A DNA stretch of 64,000 bases. It comes from Chloroflexi bacterium bin125. GTDB lineage: Bacteria > Chloroflexota > Dehalococcoidia > Bin125. The stretch spans positions 40,023 to 104,022 of the forward strand of contig MPNM01000011.1 in NCBI GenBank assembly GCA_002239025.1, given 5' to 3'. This document shows positions 9,782 through 18,297 of this stretch, piece after piece (positions within the stretch are counted from its first letter, which is position 1; every line of letters begins with the position of its first letter). The notes below the pieces were generated by a model that had not been told where the DNA came from, made no database searches, and saw only the letters and a program-made list of their open reading frames with translations. The position numbers and the translations under genes are program-made.

Positions 9782-9825
9782 AGAAACTCGTCGATTGAGA
9801 GGCCCCCGCTGGATACGCTGACTCA

Positions 9826-10221
9826 ATGTCTATCGTTCGGACCTGGTGGCGCTACGACTTGCCTCGTCAAGTCCTGCTTGCGTTTCTGGTCGCGCTGGCG
9901 GTGACGGCGGCGATTGGTTGGCTGATCTCGGTGCTTGACCAGGTCACCGCGGAAGAAATTGCCTCAGCGGAGGTGCGTGGGACGCGGGAGGGGCGAATCG
10001 ATGGCTATGAGGCAGCGTTTGAGCGAGGACGGCTCGACGGCGCTGGTCGTGCCGCGCTGGCGCTGCCGGAACTGCTCGCGTCAGGGGATCCTTTGGAGGG
10101 ACACCAAACCGCGTATGACTACTCCTGGAACGATGCCATCGACACGGCGCTGAACGAGGCCAAGCGCAACAAACTAGAGGTCGAGTCGGCGTTTGAGTCC
10201 TGGGAAGACCTCCGCCGATGA
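9826..10221 (+). CDS. Small single-TM protein, type A paralog (A2)
   Basis: TM VLLAFLVALAVTAAIGWLISVL then EGHQTAYDYSWNDAIDTALNEA. Confidence 0.75.
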   Translation: MSIVRTWWRYDLPRQVLLAFLVALAVTAAIGWLISVLDQVTAEEIASAEVRGTREGRIDGYEAAFERGRLDGAGRAALALPELLASGDPLEGHQTAYDYSWNDAIDTALNEAKRNKLEVESAFESWEDLRR

Positions 10222-10679
10222 CGGACCGACGTGGATCACTGGAAGGCTGGGGTAAGGGCGAGCGAGAGCGTGTCTGGTGGAAACGCGGCTACGACCCGAT
10301 TGGCCGGCACACGATGGTCGCGGTCGTGCTCGGCGTTGCGATGGCGGCGCTGATCGGTGCGACGCTTGATCCGATGAATCTGCGCACTTCAGATGATCTC
10401 AAGCGAGCCGAGCTGGCGGCCTATGAGGAGGCCTACGCGGCGGTCGAAGCGGAGGGCTATGCCGATGGGTTGCCCTACGGCGAAGTGCAGCATCTGGGAG
10501 CAGAGATCGTCAACGACGGAACAGAGGTTGATGACTCCGCCTACGCACAGCAATTCGCGACAGGTTGGATTCAGGGCTGGAACGACGCCCTGGATGCCAT
10601 GCGGGTTGCCGCCGAAGAACTGAGCCTGCCCGCCAACTACACTGAGTTCCGGGTTCTGGGGGAGATGACCCGGAGGTAG
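10218..10679 (+). CDS. Small single-TM protein, type B paralog (B2)
   Basis: TM MVAVVLGVAMAALIGATL then QQFATGWIQGWNDALDAMRVAA; ATGA overlap with A2. Confidence 0.75.
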   Translation: MTDRRGSLEGWGKGERERVWWKRGYDPIGRHTMVAVVLGVAMAALIGATLDPMNLRTSDDLKRAELAAYEEAYAAVEAEGYADGLPYGEVQHLGAEIVNDGTEVDDSAYAQQFATGWIQGWNDALDAMRVAAEELSLPANYTEFRVLGEMTRR

Positions 10680-10694
10680 GCGGTCAGAGAGCCG

Positions 10695-11102
10695 ATGAAG
10701 CGCTTCAGAAGGCTCTGGCGGATCGATCTGGTACGACACTCGGCGGTTGCGTTCCTCGTCGGTGCGGTGCTTTCGACGGTAGTAGTGGTCGGCGCGTTCG
10801 CACTGGATCAGGGATCGCGAGGGGAGCTGGCGTATCAGGGACTTGGCGAGTCGCCGTCCGAAAACGATGCTGGCAATCGAAGTGCAGCGATCACGGGAGG
10901 GACTAGACAGGGGAGATTGCTGGGGCGGATGGAGGCTGAACATGCGTTGGAAGAATTGCTCGCTAGCCGAAACGAGCGATCGGGCTATCAAACAGGATAT
11001 CTACAGGGCTGGAATCTGTTGATCCTCGATTCGTCGAATGAGGCGATTCTGCAGCTCCGGTCGGCGGCTGACGGCACTCAGTGGATCGAGTTGCTCAAAT
11101 GA
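10695..11102 (+). CDS. Small single-TM protein, type A paralog (A3)
   Basis: TM SAVAFLVGAVLSTVVVVGAFAL then SGYQTGYLQGWNLLILDSSNE...TQWIELLK. Confidence 0.75.
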   Translation: MKRFRRLWRIDLVRHSAVAFLVGAVLSTVVVVGAFALDQGSRGELAYQGLGESPSENDAGNRSAAITGGTRQGRLLGRMEAEHALEELLASRNERSGYQTGYLQGWNLLILDSSNEAILQLRSAADGTQWIELLK

Positions 11103-11569
11103 GCCGTCGCACGCCGCGGTTGAGCGGGTGGTCGCGTCCCGGTACCGCCGAGTCGGGCTGGCGTCGAAAGCGCGACTTGTCGGGTCCTCACACAATCGTG
11201 AGCGTGCTGCTGGGCGTAGCTGTTCCCGTCTTGATTGCCTTCCTGAGCGGAGCCATCAAGCTGAACGACCGGGTACCGGATCTGCGCAATGATCCCGTCA
11301 AGTTGGAGGAACGGTACAGCGACGTATGGGCTGAGGCGATGGAGCGCGAGAATTCGCGGGCGTATGCTGAGCGCCTGGGTGAACTGCTGATTGACGAAGG
11401 TTTGGGCGGCGAACAACCTTGGGCGGTCGGATTCCGCGCAGGTTGGGTCGCCGGACGGCAAGACGCAGCGACAGCGATGCGCGAAGCAGCGGTGGAACAG
11501 CAGTTAGGCGAACAGCGTATCGAATGGATCGTGCTAAACAGGATTGATCCTCTAGGAGCGCAGCGGTAA
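11099..11569 (+). CDS. Small single-TM protein, type B paralog (B3)
   Basis: TM TIVSVLLGVAVPVLIAFLSG then VGFRAGWVAGRQDAATAMREAA; start trimmed to ATG 11099, ATGA overlap with A3. Confidence 0.7.
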   Translation: MSRRTPRLSGWSRPGTAESGWRRKRDLSGPHTIVSVLLGVAVPVLIAFLSGAIKLNDRVPDLRNDPVKLEERYSDVWAEAMERENSRAYAERLGELLIDEGLGGEQPWAVGFRAGWVAGRQDAATAMREAAVEQQLGEQRIEWIVLNRIDPLGAQR

Positions 11570-11600
11570 CGCTCGACCAGTTGCGACATACTCTGAGATC

Positions 11601-13073
11601 ATGACTCGGATACTGATCCTTGGCGCGAGTGGATATGTAGGTGGGCACCTGGCTCCCAGGTTGGCCTCGGAGGGATTTGCAGTTCGCGCTGCCGCACGTC
11701 GCATTGATGCGCTGCGGGCTCGCGGCTGGGAAGGTGTTGAGACGGTCCGGGCCGATGCGTTGGATCCTGACTCAATGCGCGAGGTTCTGGAAGGCGTTGA
11801 CATCGCCTACTACCTCGTCCACTCGATGGCGTCGGCAGGCGACTTCACTGAGTTGGACCGCCGTGCGGCGACCAACTTTCGCGATGCTGCAGCAGAGGCC
11901 GGACTGAAGCGGATTGTCTACCTGGGCGGGATTCAACCGTCTAGCGGCGCATCGGTGCATCTCGCGTCCCGGCTTGAAACCGGCGACATCCTACGTAGCG
12001 GCTCGACACCGGTGACCGAGCTGCGCGCCGGGATCGTGGTCGGTCCCGGCTCGGCCGCGTTTGAGGTGATCCGCGACCTTGTCTATCACTTGCCGCTGAT
12101 GCTGGCGCCTCGCTGGGTGGGCTCTCGCAGCCAGCCGATCGCGCTCGATGACCTGCTTGACTATCTCGTGGGGTTGTTGCAGATAGACGGCGATGAAGCA
12201 TCGCATGTCTACGACGCGGTCGGGCCTGAGACGCTGAGTTATGGCGATCTGCTACGGCAGTTTGGCGAGGTGGTCGGCAGGAAGGTTCGGATTGTTCCGT
12301 TGCCGGTGCTCACTCCGAGGCTGTCGTCCTATTGGCTGGACTTCGTCACCGCGGTGCCGGCACGGATTGCTCGACCGCTGATCGATGGTCTCAAGCATGA
12401 CCTGATTTCGGAGCGCCCGGACGAACTGCGCGAACTCATTCCGATCAAGCAGCGTTCATACGCAGAGGCGGTGCGGCATGCGCTGGAGGAGGAACGATCG
12501 GCATCGCTGACTGTCCGCTGGACGGAGGGTGGGTTTCGCTACCGACGCCAGCGGCATGATGTGTCCTGGTACGACAAGTCCGTCCGTGTCGCGCTTCCCA
12601 CCGGCCGTTCCGCGACCGAGGTCTGGGGCGACATCAGTTCAATCGGTGGCGAGCGGGGCTGGTACTTCGCGACCTGGCTGTGGAAGGTGCGTGGGGCGAT
12701 TGATCGGTTGTTGGGTGGTGTCGGGATGCGCCGTGGGCGTCGCCATCCGACCGAACTGCGCGTCGGCGATGCGCTCGACTTCTGGCGTGTGGAGGCAGTC
12801 GAACCGGGACGCAGCCTGACGCTGGTCGCCGAGATGAAGTTGCCGGGCTCGGCGGTGCTGGAGTTGTCGGTGGCGCAGGCCGGCGACGGCGCAGTGGCCA
12901 AGCTCCAGGCGCACTTCCATCCGGCCGGTACCTGGGGACTGCTCTACTGGTACGTCCTCTGGCCGGTTCACATGGTCATGTTCAGGAGGCTCGCCGAGGC
13001 GCTGGCGAACGGTGTCAGGCACCGCGCAGGCGCGGGTCGAGGACATCGCGCAAGGCGTCGCCCAGCAGGTTGA
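11601..13073 (+). CDS. NAD(P)-binding (NmrA/SDR-like) protein with C-terminal DUF2867-like domain
   Basis: MTRILILGASGYVGGHLAPRLASEG Rossmann motif; C-terminal SVRVALPTGRSATEVWGDISSIGGERGWYFATWLWKVRGAIDRLLGG. Confidence 0.85.
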   Translation: MTRILILGASGYVGGHLAPRLASEGFAVRAAARRIDALRARGWEGVETVRADALDPDSMREVLEGVDIAYYLVHSMASAGDFTELDRRAATNFRDAAAEAGLKRIVYLGGIQPSSGASVHLASRLETGDILRSGSTPVTELRAGIVVGPGSAAFEVIRDLVYHLPLMLAPRWVGSRSQPIALDDLLDYLVGLLQIDGDEASHVYDAVGPETLSYGDLLRQFGEVVGRKVRIVPLPVLTPRLSSYWLDFVTAVPARIARPLIDGLKHDLISERPDELRELIPIKQRSYAEAVRHALEEERSASLTVRWTEGGFRYRRQRHDVSWYDKSVRVALPTGRSATEVWGDISSIGGERGWYFATWLWKVRGAIDRLLGGVGMRRGRRHPTELRVGDALDFWRVEAVEPGRSLTLVAEMKLPGSAVLELSVAQAGDGAVAKLQAHFHPAGTWGLLYWYVLWPVHMVMFRRLAEALANGVRHRAGAGRGHRARRRPAG

Positions 13074-13995
13074 AGCCCAGCACGATCATCATGATCGCGC
13101 CGCCGGCAAAGACGGTCTGCCAGGGATGCAGGTCGAGCGAGCCGCGACCAGCCTGGACCATCTTGCCCCAGCTCGCGACGCCCTGTGGTCCAGCGCCGAG
13201 GAATGAGATTGCCGCCTCGGCGAGGATGTAGGCTCCGATGCCGATGCTGAAGGCGATGATGAGCACCGCCACGACATTGGGCAGCACGTGTCGCACCATG
13301 ATCCTGAGATCGCTCGCGCCAACGACGCGGGCGGCGAGCACGAATTCGCTCTCGCGCACGGCGAAGACGGCTGATCGGATCAGTCGTGTGGTAATCGCAA
13401 GTCCGGCAATTCCGAGCCATAAGACGACATAACTCACTTTCGGCTCGGAGATCTGCGTAAAGACGAGCACCAGCACTAAGAAGGGGATCGCCTGGAGCAT
13501 GTCGACGATGCGCTGAATCAGGAGATCCAGGATCCCTGCGTAGTAGGCAGAGATCATCCCGATGACGAGTCCACCGATCACGGCGATCACCGACGCGCCG
13601 AGTCCCACAATCAGGCTGAGTCGTGCGCCATGGATGACCTGCGACCAGATGTCGCGGCCGAACTTGTCCGTGCCGAACCAGTGCTTGCCGGACGGCTCGG
13701 CGAACTGCTCGACAACCACAGGCGAACCGATGTCGGGATTGCGGGCGAGCTCGAGGGTTGTCGGATTGGCTTTGTAGTCGGGGTTCGGCGAGTCGAAAAT
13801 CTGGTCCTGGTCGTGGCGCTGAATCTGATTGGCGAAAATCGCGATCAGGATGAAAGCGACCGCAATGATCAGGCCGATGCCACCGAGCGGCTTGCCGCGG
13901 ATGAAACGAAGCACGCTACGCAGACCGGAACCAAGCCTGATTAGCAGGTTGGGGTCGCCCTCGGGAACGATGACCTCGCCGCGTGCTTCAGTCAC
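13015..13995 (-). CDS. Peptide/opine-type ABC transporter permease (DppC/OppC family)
   Basis: GTDKFGRDIWSQVIHGARLSLIVGLGASVIAVIGG; EAAISFLGAGPQGVASWGKMV; multi-TM. Confidence 0.9.
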   Translation of the reverse strand: MTEARGEVIVPEGDPNLLIRLGSGLRSVLRFIRGKPLGGIGLIIAVAFILIAIFANQIQRHDQDQIFDSPNPDYKANPTTLELARNPDIGSPVVVEQFAEPSGKHWFGTDKFGRDIWSQVIHGARLSLIVGLGASVIAVIGGLVIGMISAYYAGILDLLIQRIVDMLQAIPFLVLVLVFTQISEPKVSYVVLWLGIAGLAITTRLIRSAVFAVRESEFVLAARVVGASDLRIMVRHVLPNVVAVLIIAFSIGIGAYILAEAAISFLGAGPQGVASWGKMVQAGRGSLDLHPWQTVFAGGAIMMIVLGFNLLGDALRDVLDPRLRGA

Positions 13996-14004
13996 AGTGG
14001 TCTC

Positions 14005-14964
14005 CTATGACAATCGAATGCGCGGGTCGATGATGCCGTAGAGGATGTCGACGACAAGATTGGTGAAGACAACGAAGACGGCAATCAGGACGATGACGGA
14101 CTGGAAGACGGGATTGTCGCGCTCGAACAGTGAGCTGATGATCAAGTTGCCAATCCCGGGGATGTTGAACATGTTCTCGAGGATGACCTGCGAGCCAATG
14201 ATCGTTGCGACGGTCACGCCCATCACGGTCAGGACCGGCAGCAGCGCGTTGCGTAAGGCGTGACGAATGATCACGACCGACTCGCGCAGGCCCTTGGCTC
14301 GCGCGGTTCGGACGTAGTCCTGGCGCATCACCTCGAGCATCTGCGAACGCAGCAGCCGCATCGTCGCGGCGGTGCCGGCGAAGCCGCCGGCGAGCATCGG
14401 GATCAGGTACCAGGTGATCGCGTCTTTCGGGTTCTCCCAGATGTGTGGTTGTCCGATCACGTCGATCAGGAATAGTTCCCACTCGAGGACAAACAGCGAA
14501 GCAATGGCCGCCGTCCAGAAGACGGGCGCAGCCAGTGCCAGGATGGCCAGCGAGCGCAGGGTGTAGTCGATCCAACGGTCCTGGAAGATCGCCGACAATA
14601 ATCCCACCGGGAACGCGACGGCAAAGCCGACGATGACGATCAGGACGCCAAGTTCGATCGAGTAGGGCAGCGACCGACCGATTTCGTACCAGACGGAGTT
14701 GGCGCGATTGGTGAAGGAGTTCCCCAGGTCGAGCCGGATCGTGTCCCAGAGCCAGTTTCCGTACTGGGTCGCGAGCGGTTTGTCCAGGCCGTACTCGGCG
14801 CGTCGCTCGGCGATCTGCTCAGCGGAGGCCGATCCGGCGTCGAGGCCCAATGCCGCCGACGCGGCGTCGCCCGGCAAGATGCGGATGGCGAAGAATGAGA
14901 AGGTACCGGCCAGAAACACGACGAAGATCGCGCCGATGATTCTGCGGATGATGTAGCCCTGCAT
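14005..14964 (-). CDS. Peptide/opine-type ABC transporter permease (DppB/OppB family)
   Basis: MQGYIIRRIIGAIFVVFLAGTFSFFAIRILPGD; RSQMLEVMRQDYVRTARAKGLRESVVIIRHALRNALLPVLTVMG. Confidence 0.92.
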   Translation of the reverse strand: MQGYIIRRIIGAIFVVFLAGTFSFFAIRILPGDAASAALGLDAGSASAEQIAERRAEYGLDKPLATQYGNWLWDTIRLDLGNSFTNRANSVWYEIGRSLPYSIELGVLIVIVGFAVAFPVGLLSAIFQDRWIDYTLRSLAILALAAPVFWTAAIASLFVLEWELFLIDVIGQPHIWENPKDAITWYLIPMLAGGFAGTAATMRLLRSQMLEVMRQDYVRTARAKGLRESVVIIRHALRNALLPVLTVMGVTVATIIGSQVILENMFNIPGIGNLIISSLFERDNPVFQSVIVLIAVFVVFTNLVVDILYGIIDPRIRLS

Positions 14965-15087
14965 CCTGCAGCCCGGTTATCCGTTGATGCTTCAGGCAGA
15001 GGCTACAGTCCGCCGCCGATACGCCGGAGGGGCGAATCGGCGACGGACGAATGGCAACCTATGCCGTCGTCCTTGAGCTTCAGTCGA

Positions 15088-17085
15088 TCAGAGCGGCACC
15101 GGAGCCGTCGGCTGGCGACCTTCGGCTGACGGATCGTCGAGGTCGACCCACTGCTCAACAGAGTTCAGGCTGTAGGGCAGGAAGTTCCAACCCTCTTCGG
15201 GACTGGACAACTGCGGATGGTTGTAGTTGTAGCGGATGGCCGGGTAGATGTAGTTGTAACAGATGCTGCGCCCGAACTGGCCGCGCTCCATCACGTACTC
15301 CTGGACTTCCCGAACCATCTGGTAGGCGGTCTCGTAGTCGAGTTCCTGCTTGGCCGCATTCAACGTGTCGTCGATGTACGGATCCGAGATCTCCCAGTAG
15401 TTCGAGCCGGCGTCGGTAGTGAATGCACCGATCATGTCGGCCCGCGCATCGGGGATTTCGATGTTCGGAATCCAACTGAAGAACGGATCGAAGTCCTTGG
15501 CGATCCAGGACGGGATGATTTCCAGGTACGGCTTGGTGATTCCGTTGAACTGGTCGGTGTCGAATGCCTGGTTGAACATCTCGGCAACGATGCCTGGCGT
15601 TGCCGACCAGGCGGAGCGAGAAGCCCAGAGCTCGGACGTGACCCAGTCGATCTGGCCGAGCTCGGGGCCGCCGGCGGCGTTCCACAGTGCTCGCGCTTCC
15701 TCGATGTCCTGTTCTTTATCGATCCGGTAGCCGGGGAACGTCTCGAGGTCTTCCTGTGGAATGGCCCAGGCTTCCTGCATCCAGGTGACCGGACCGGAGA
15801 CTTTGCCCAGACCGTTGTGCAGCTGCTGGATCAACTGGCGCCGGTTGATGGCCAGGTCGATGGCTCGCGTCAGGCGCAAGTCGTTCCACGGCGCCTTGTT
15901 CGACGGTGTGAAGATCGCCACGGTGTTGGCGACGCCCTGGAAGGTGAGATATGTCTCATCCTGCAGGCTGTCGTGGATCGCGAGGGTCGTGTTCGGGTCC
16001 GGGTCGCTCATGAAGTCGACCTGCTTCTGCTCGAACGCGATCCGGTACGCATTGGGATCCTGGAATGTCTGCACCCAGACCCTGGCGTCGAGATACGGCT
16101 TGTCGGGCAGCGCGTAGAAGTTCGGGTTCTTGACTGCCGAGATGCCCTCGCCCGGATCCCACCGGGTGAGAATGTACGGGCCGGTGCCGATGACCTTGGA
16201 GGCGTCGACTTCCGTGTACTGGTCCTCGGTGCCGCCGACGAGCTCCGGCTGGTTCATCAGGTTGAACTCGTTGGCTAGACCCTGGACAAAGGTTGCGTCC
16301 GCCTCGGTCAGATTCAACGTGAGGCTGACGTCGTCATAGTCCATCGAGCCGACGCCGCCCCAGTAGGCGCTGCGGCCGAAGTTGCTGGCTTCCTCGCCGT
16401 TCTCGAGTACCTTGTTGCGCTGTCGATCGATGTTCCAGGCGATGTCGGCAGGCGTCAACGCGCGACCGGGCGCGGCCGACGGATGGTCGGCGCCGGGGCC
16501 GGCGTCGTGCCAGTTCACACCGCCACGCAAGTGCAAGACGATCGTGGTCGCGTCGGGCAGTTCCCATCCTTCTGCGAGGTCGCCGGTGAGGACACCGGTG
16601 TTGGGGTTCTCGAAGCGCAGCAGCTTCGACTGCACGTTGGCAAGGACCTGGAGTACCGGCGATGCGACTGTCCGCTGCGCGTCGTAGGTCTCGTAGACGT
16701 TGGCCGACTGCTCGATGATCGAGCCACCGTACTTCTTGCCCTCGGAGACCATGGCCTGCTGTTGCGCAGCCTGTTGCTCGGCCTGTTCCTGGGTCGACTG
16801 TTCCTGGGCCTGCTGCTGCATCGCCTGCTGCTGGGCCTGCTGATGCTGGTCCTGCTGCATGGCCTGCTGCTGCTGTTGCTGCATGGCCTGGTCTTGGGCC
16901 TGCTGCTGCATGGCCTGTTGCTGCTGCTGAACCTGAGCGACCGACTGACCGTCGTCATCGTCGTCGCCACAACCCACCAGGGCCAAACCGGCTGCGCCAA
17001 CTCCGGCGCGAGCCGAGGCGCTCAGAATGCCGCGCCGGCTCATCCGTTTCCGACTCATCCGTTGCCAATAGGAACGCTCGCTCAT
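15088..17085 (-). CDS. ABC transporter substrate-binding lipoprotein (peptide type) with Gln-rich N-terminal linker
   Basis: SRRGILSASARAGVGAAGLALVGCGDDDD lipobox/Tat-like leader; SBP_bac_5 features (ADDLAEGWELPDATTIVLHLRGGVNWHD; LTRAIDLAINRRQLIQQ); start trimmed to MSERSYW. Confidence 0.9.
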   Translation of the reverse strand: MSERSYWQRMSRKRMSRRGILSASARAGVGAAGLALVGCGDDDDDGQSVAQVQQQQQAMQQQAQDQAMQQQQQQAMQQDQHQQAQQQAMQQQAQEQSTQEQAEQQAAQQQAMVSEGKKYGGSIIEQSANVYETYDAQRTVASPVLQVLANVQSKLLRFENPNTGVLTGDLAEGWELPDATTIVLHLRGGVNWHDAGPGADHPSAAPGRALTPADIAWNIDRQRNKVLENGEEASNFGRSAYWGGVGSMDYDDVSLTLNLTEADATFVQGLANEFNLMNQPELVGGTEDQYTEVDASKVIGTGPYILTRWDPGEGISAVKNPNFYALPDKPYLDARVWVQTFQDPNAYRIAFEQKQVDFMSDPDPNTTLAIHDSLQDETYLTFQGVANTVAIFTPSNKAPWNDLRLTRAIDLAINRRQLIQQLHNGLGKVSGPVTWMQEAWAIPQEDLETFPGYRIDKEQDIEEARALWNAAGGPELGQIDWVTSELWASRSAWSATPGIVAEMFNQAFDTDQFNGITKPYLEIIPSWIAKDFDPFFSWIPNIEIPDARADMIGAFTTDAGSNYWEISDPYIDDTLNAAKQELDYETAYQMVREVQEYVMERGQFGRSICYNYIYPAIRYNYNHPQLSSPEEGWNFLPYSLNSVEQWVDLDDPSAEGRQPTAPVPL
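16751..16936 (-). repeat. CAG/CAA-rich low-complexity tract encoding about 62-aa Gln/Ala/Met linker
   Basis: Translated QVQQQQQAMQQQAQDQAMQQQQQQAMQQDQHQQAQQQAMQQQAQEQSTQEQAEQQAAQQQAM. Confidence 0.9.
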
Positions 17086-17182
17086 GCTTTCCTCCAGAAC
17101 TGTGGCCCCGCGACCGCGGGTGGTGTTGCCCATGAAGCGCAACGATACAGCAAAACGAGATAATGTAACGCAGTTATCACGG

Positions 17183-17521
17183 ATGTCCGAAGGGATTCTT
17201 CCAATGTCGCGAGCAGTCAGGGAGCTCACGCTGCGCGCCATGCCTATCTGGTTGCTGCGCCAGTACCTGGAACAGCTCGGAGCGTCGGACGTGGAGCCGC
17301 CGTCGCCTGGCGCGACCGATCCCGACGGTGTGGTGCAGCCCGACGGCTCAATGTCGGGCGACGGCTGGTCGGTGCTCTGGCGGACCGAGCAGCGCTCGAT
17401 GCACCCGCAACTGCCGACCAAGATGGACGAGCACTACTTCGTCTTTACGGCAGGATCGGAGGAGGCGATGGAGTCGCTGATCGAACGCTTCATGATGAAA
17501 GCCCATCGCGGCGGGGGCTGA
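17183..17521 (+). CDS. Hypothetical protein (112 aa)
   Basis: MSEGILPMSRAVRELTLRAMPIWLLRQYLEQLGASDVEP...DGWSVLWRTEQR...ESLIERFMMKAH; upstream ATG region overlaps the divergent SBP start. Confidence 0.55.
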   Translation: MSEGILPMSRAVRELTLRAMPIWLLRQYLEQLGASDVEPPSPGATDPDGVVQPDGSMSGDGWSVLWRTEQRSMHPQLPTKMDEHYFVFTAGSEEAMESLIERFMMKAHRGGG

Positions 17522-17572
17522 GCACGGTCGACCGTGCCTCGCTAGTGTGAAAGAACAGATCGAGAGCAGACA

Positions 17573-17797
17573 ATGAGCAATGGCACGGATGACCAGGCGG
17601 TAGTCGACCAAGCAGCTCCGGCGGAAGTGGAGCGCGGTCGTGACGAAGTTGGCCCGTATGTCATCGTCAATGGTCTAAAGATTCATATCGCCGTCGTCGA
17701 CCGGGGACTGATACCGCCTTGGGACGGATTCAGCATCAGCAAGTGGTGGTCCACTTCTCGATTCAATCCGCTTACTCGACTTAGCTCACCGAAGTGA
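17573..17797 (+). CDS. Small hypothetical protein (74 aa), convergent with a membrane protein gene
   Basis: MSNGTDDQAVVDQAAPAEVERGRDEVGPYVIVNGLKIHIAVVDRGLIPPWDGFSISKWW; 3' end overlaps 17781..18242. Confidence 0.45.
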   Translation: MSNGTDDQAVVDQAAPAEVERGRDEVGPYVIVNGLKIHIAVVDRGLIPPWDGFSISKWWSTSRFNPLTRLSSPK

Positions 17798-18242
17798 GTG
17801 CGGCGGCGAGCAATAGGATCGCGTCCAACGCCCAGAACGACAATGTGGCGAACACGAGCTGCGACTTCCTCCTGATCAGTCCTTCATTCGCTCCGACTGA
17901 GTCAAAGATTGAAATGGCCACTGCCAACTGAAGGTCGCTCTCAGATCTGTTGAGGCCATGCAATCGAGTCAGTGAGGGTCCTTCCAGCAGGTCAGCGTCT
18001 CGATATCCGATCAACGCCGTGATAAGCAGACCGACGTAAACACCTATCGACGCCGAGGCGAAGCCAACGGCCAACCCACTTGCTCGGAGCCCTTCAAGGT
18101 CTTGCAGGGCGCCGAACAGCACTAACAGAGCGGTTGCGCCTGCGAACACGCCCATCAATCGGCCGTTCAGTTCACGGATCTGAGCAAGCTGTTCGTCCAG
18201 CCGCCAACGCGCGATCTCATAGAAGACTTGTTCCGCCATCAC
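17781..18242 (-). CDS. Small multi-TM protein (SLATT/Pycsar-TM-like architecture suspected)
   Basis: FYEIARWRLDEQLAQIRELNGRLMGVFAGATALLVLFGAL + second and C-terminal TM segments. Confidence 0.6.
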   Translation of the reverse strand: MMAEQVFYEIARWRLDEQLAQIRELNGRLMGVFAGATALLVLFGALQDLEGLRASGLAVGFASASIGVYVGLLITALIGYRDADLLEGPSLTRLHGLNRSESDLQLAVAISIFDSVGANEGLIRRKSQLVFATLSFWALDAILLLAAALTSVS

Positions 18243-18297
18243 AACTCCGACCGACAGCCTATGCCAGACCTATCATGGCGGCGGGTGAAGATCTTGG

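Noticed and set aside
15217-16278. 353-aa plus-strand ORF opposite the SBP gene
   Set aside because: Antisense shadow ORF; SBP reading is strongly supported.
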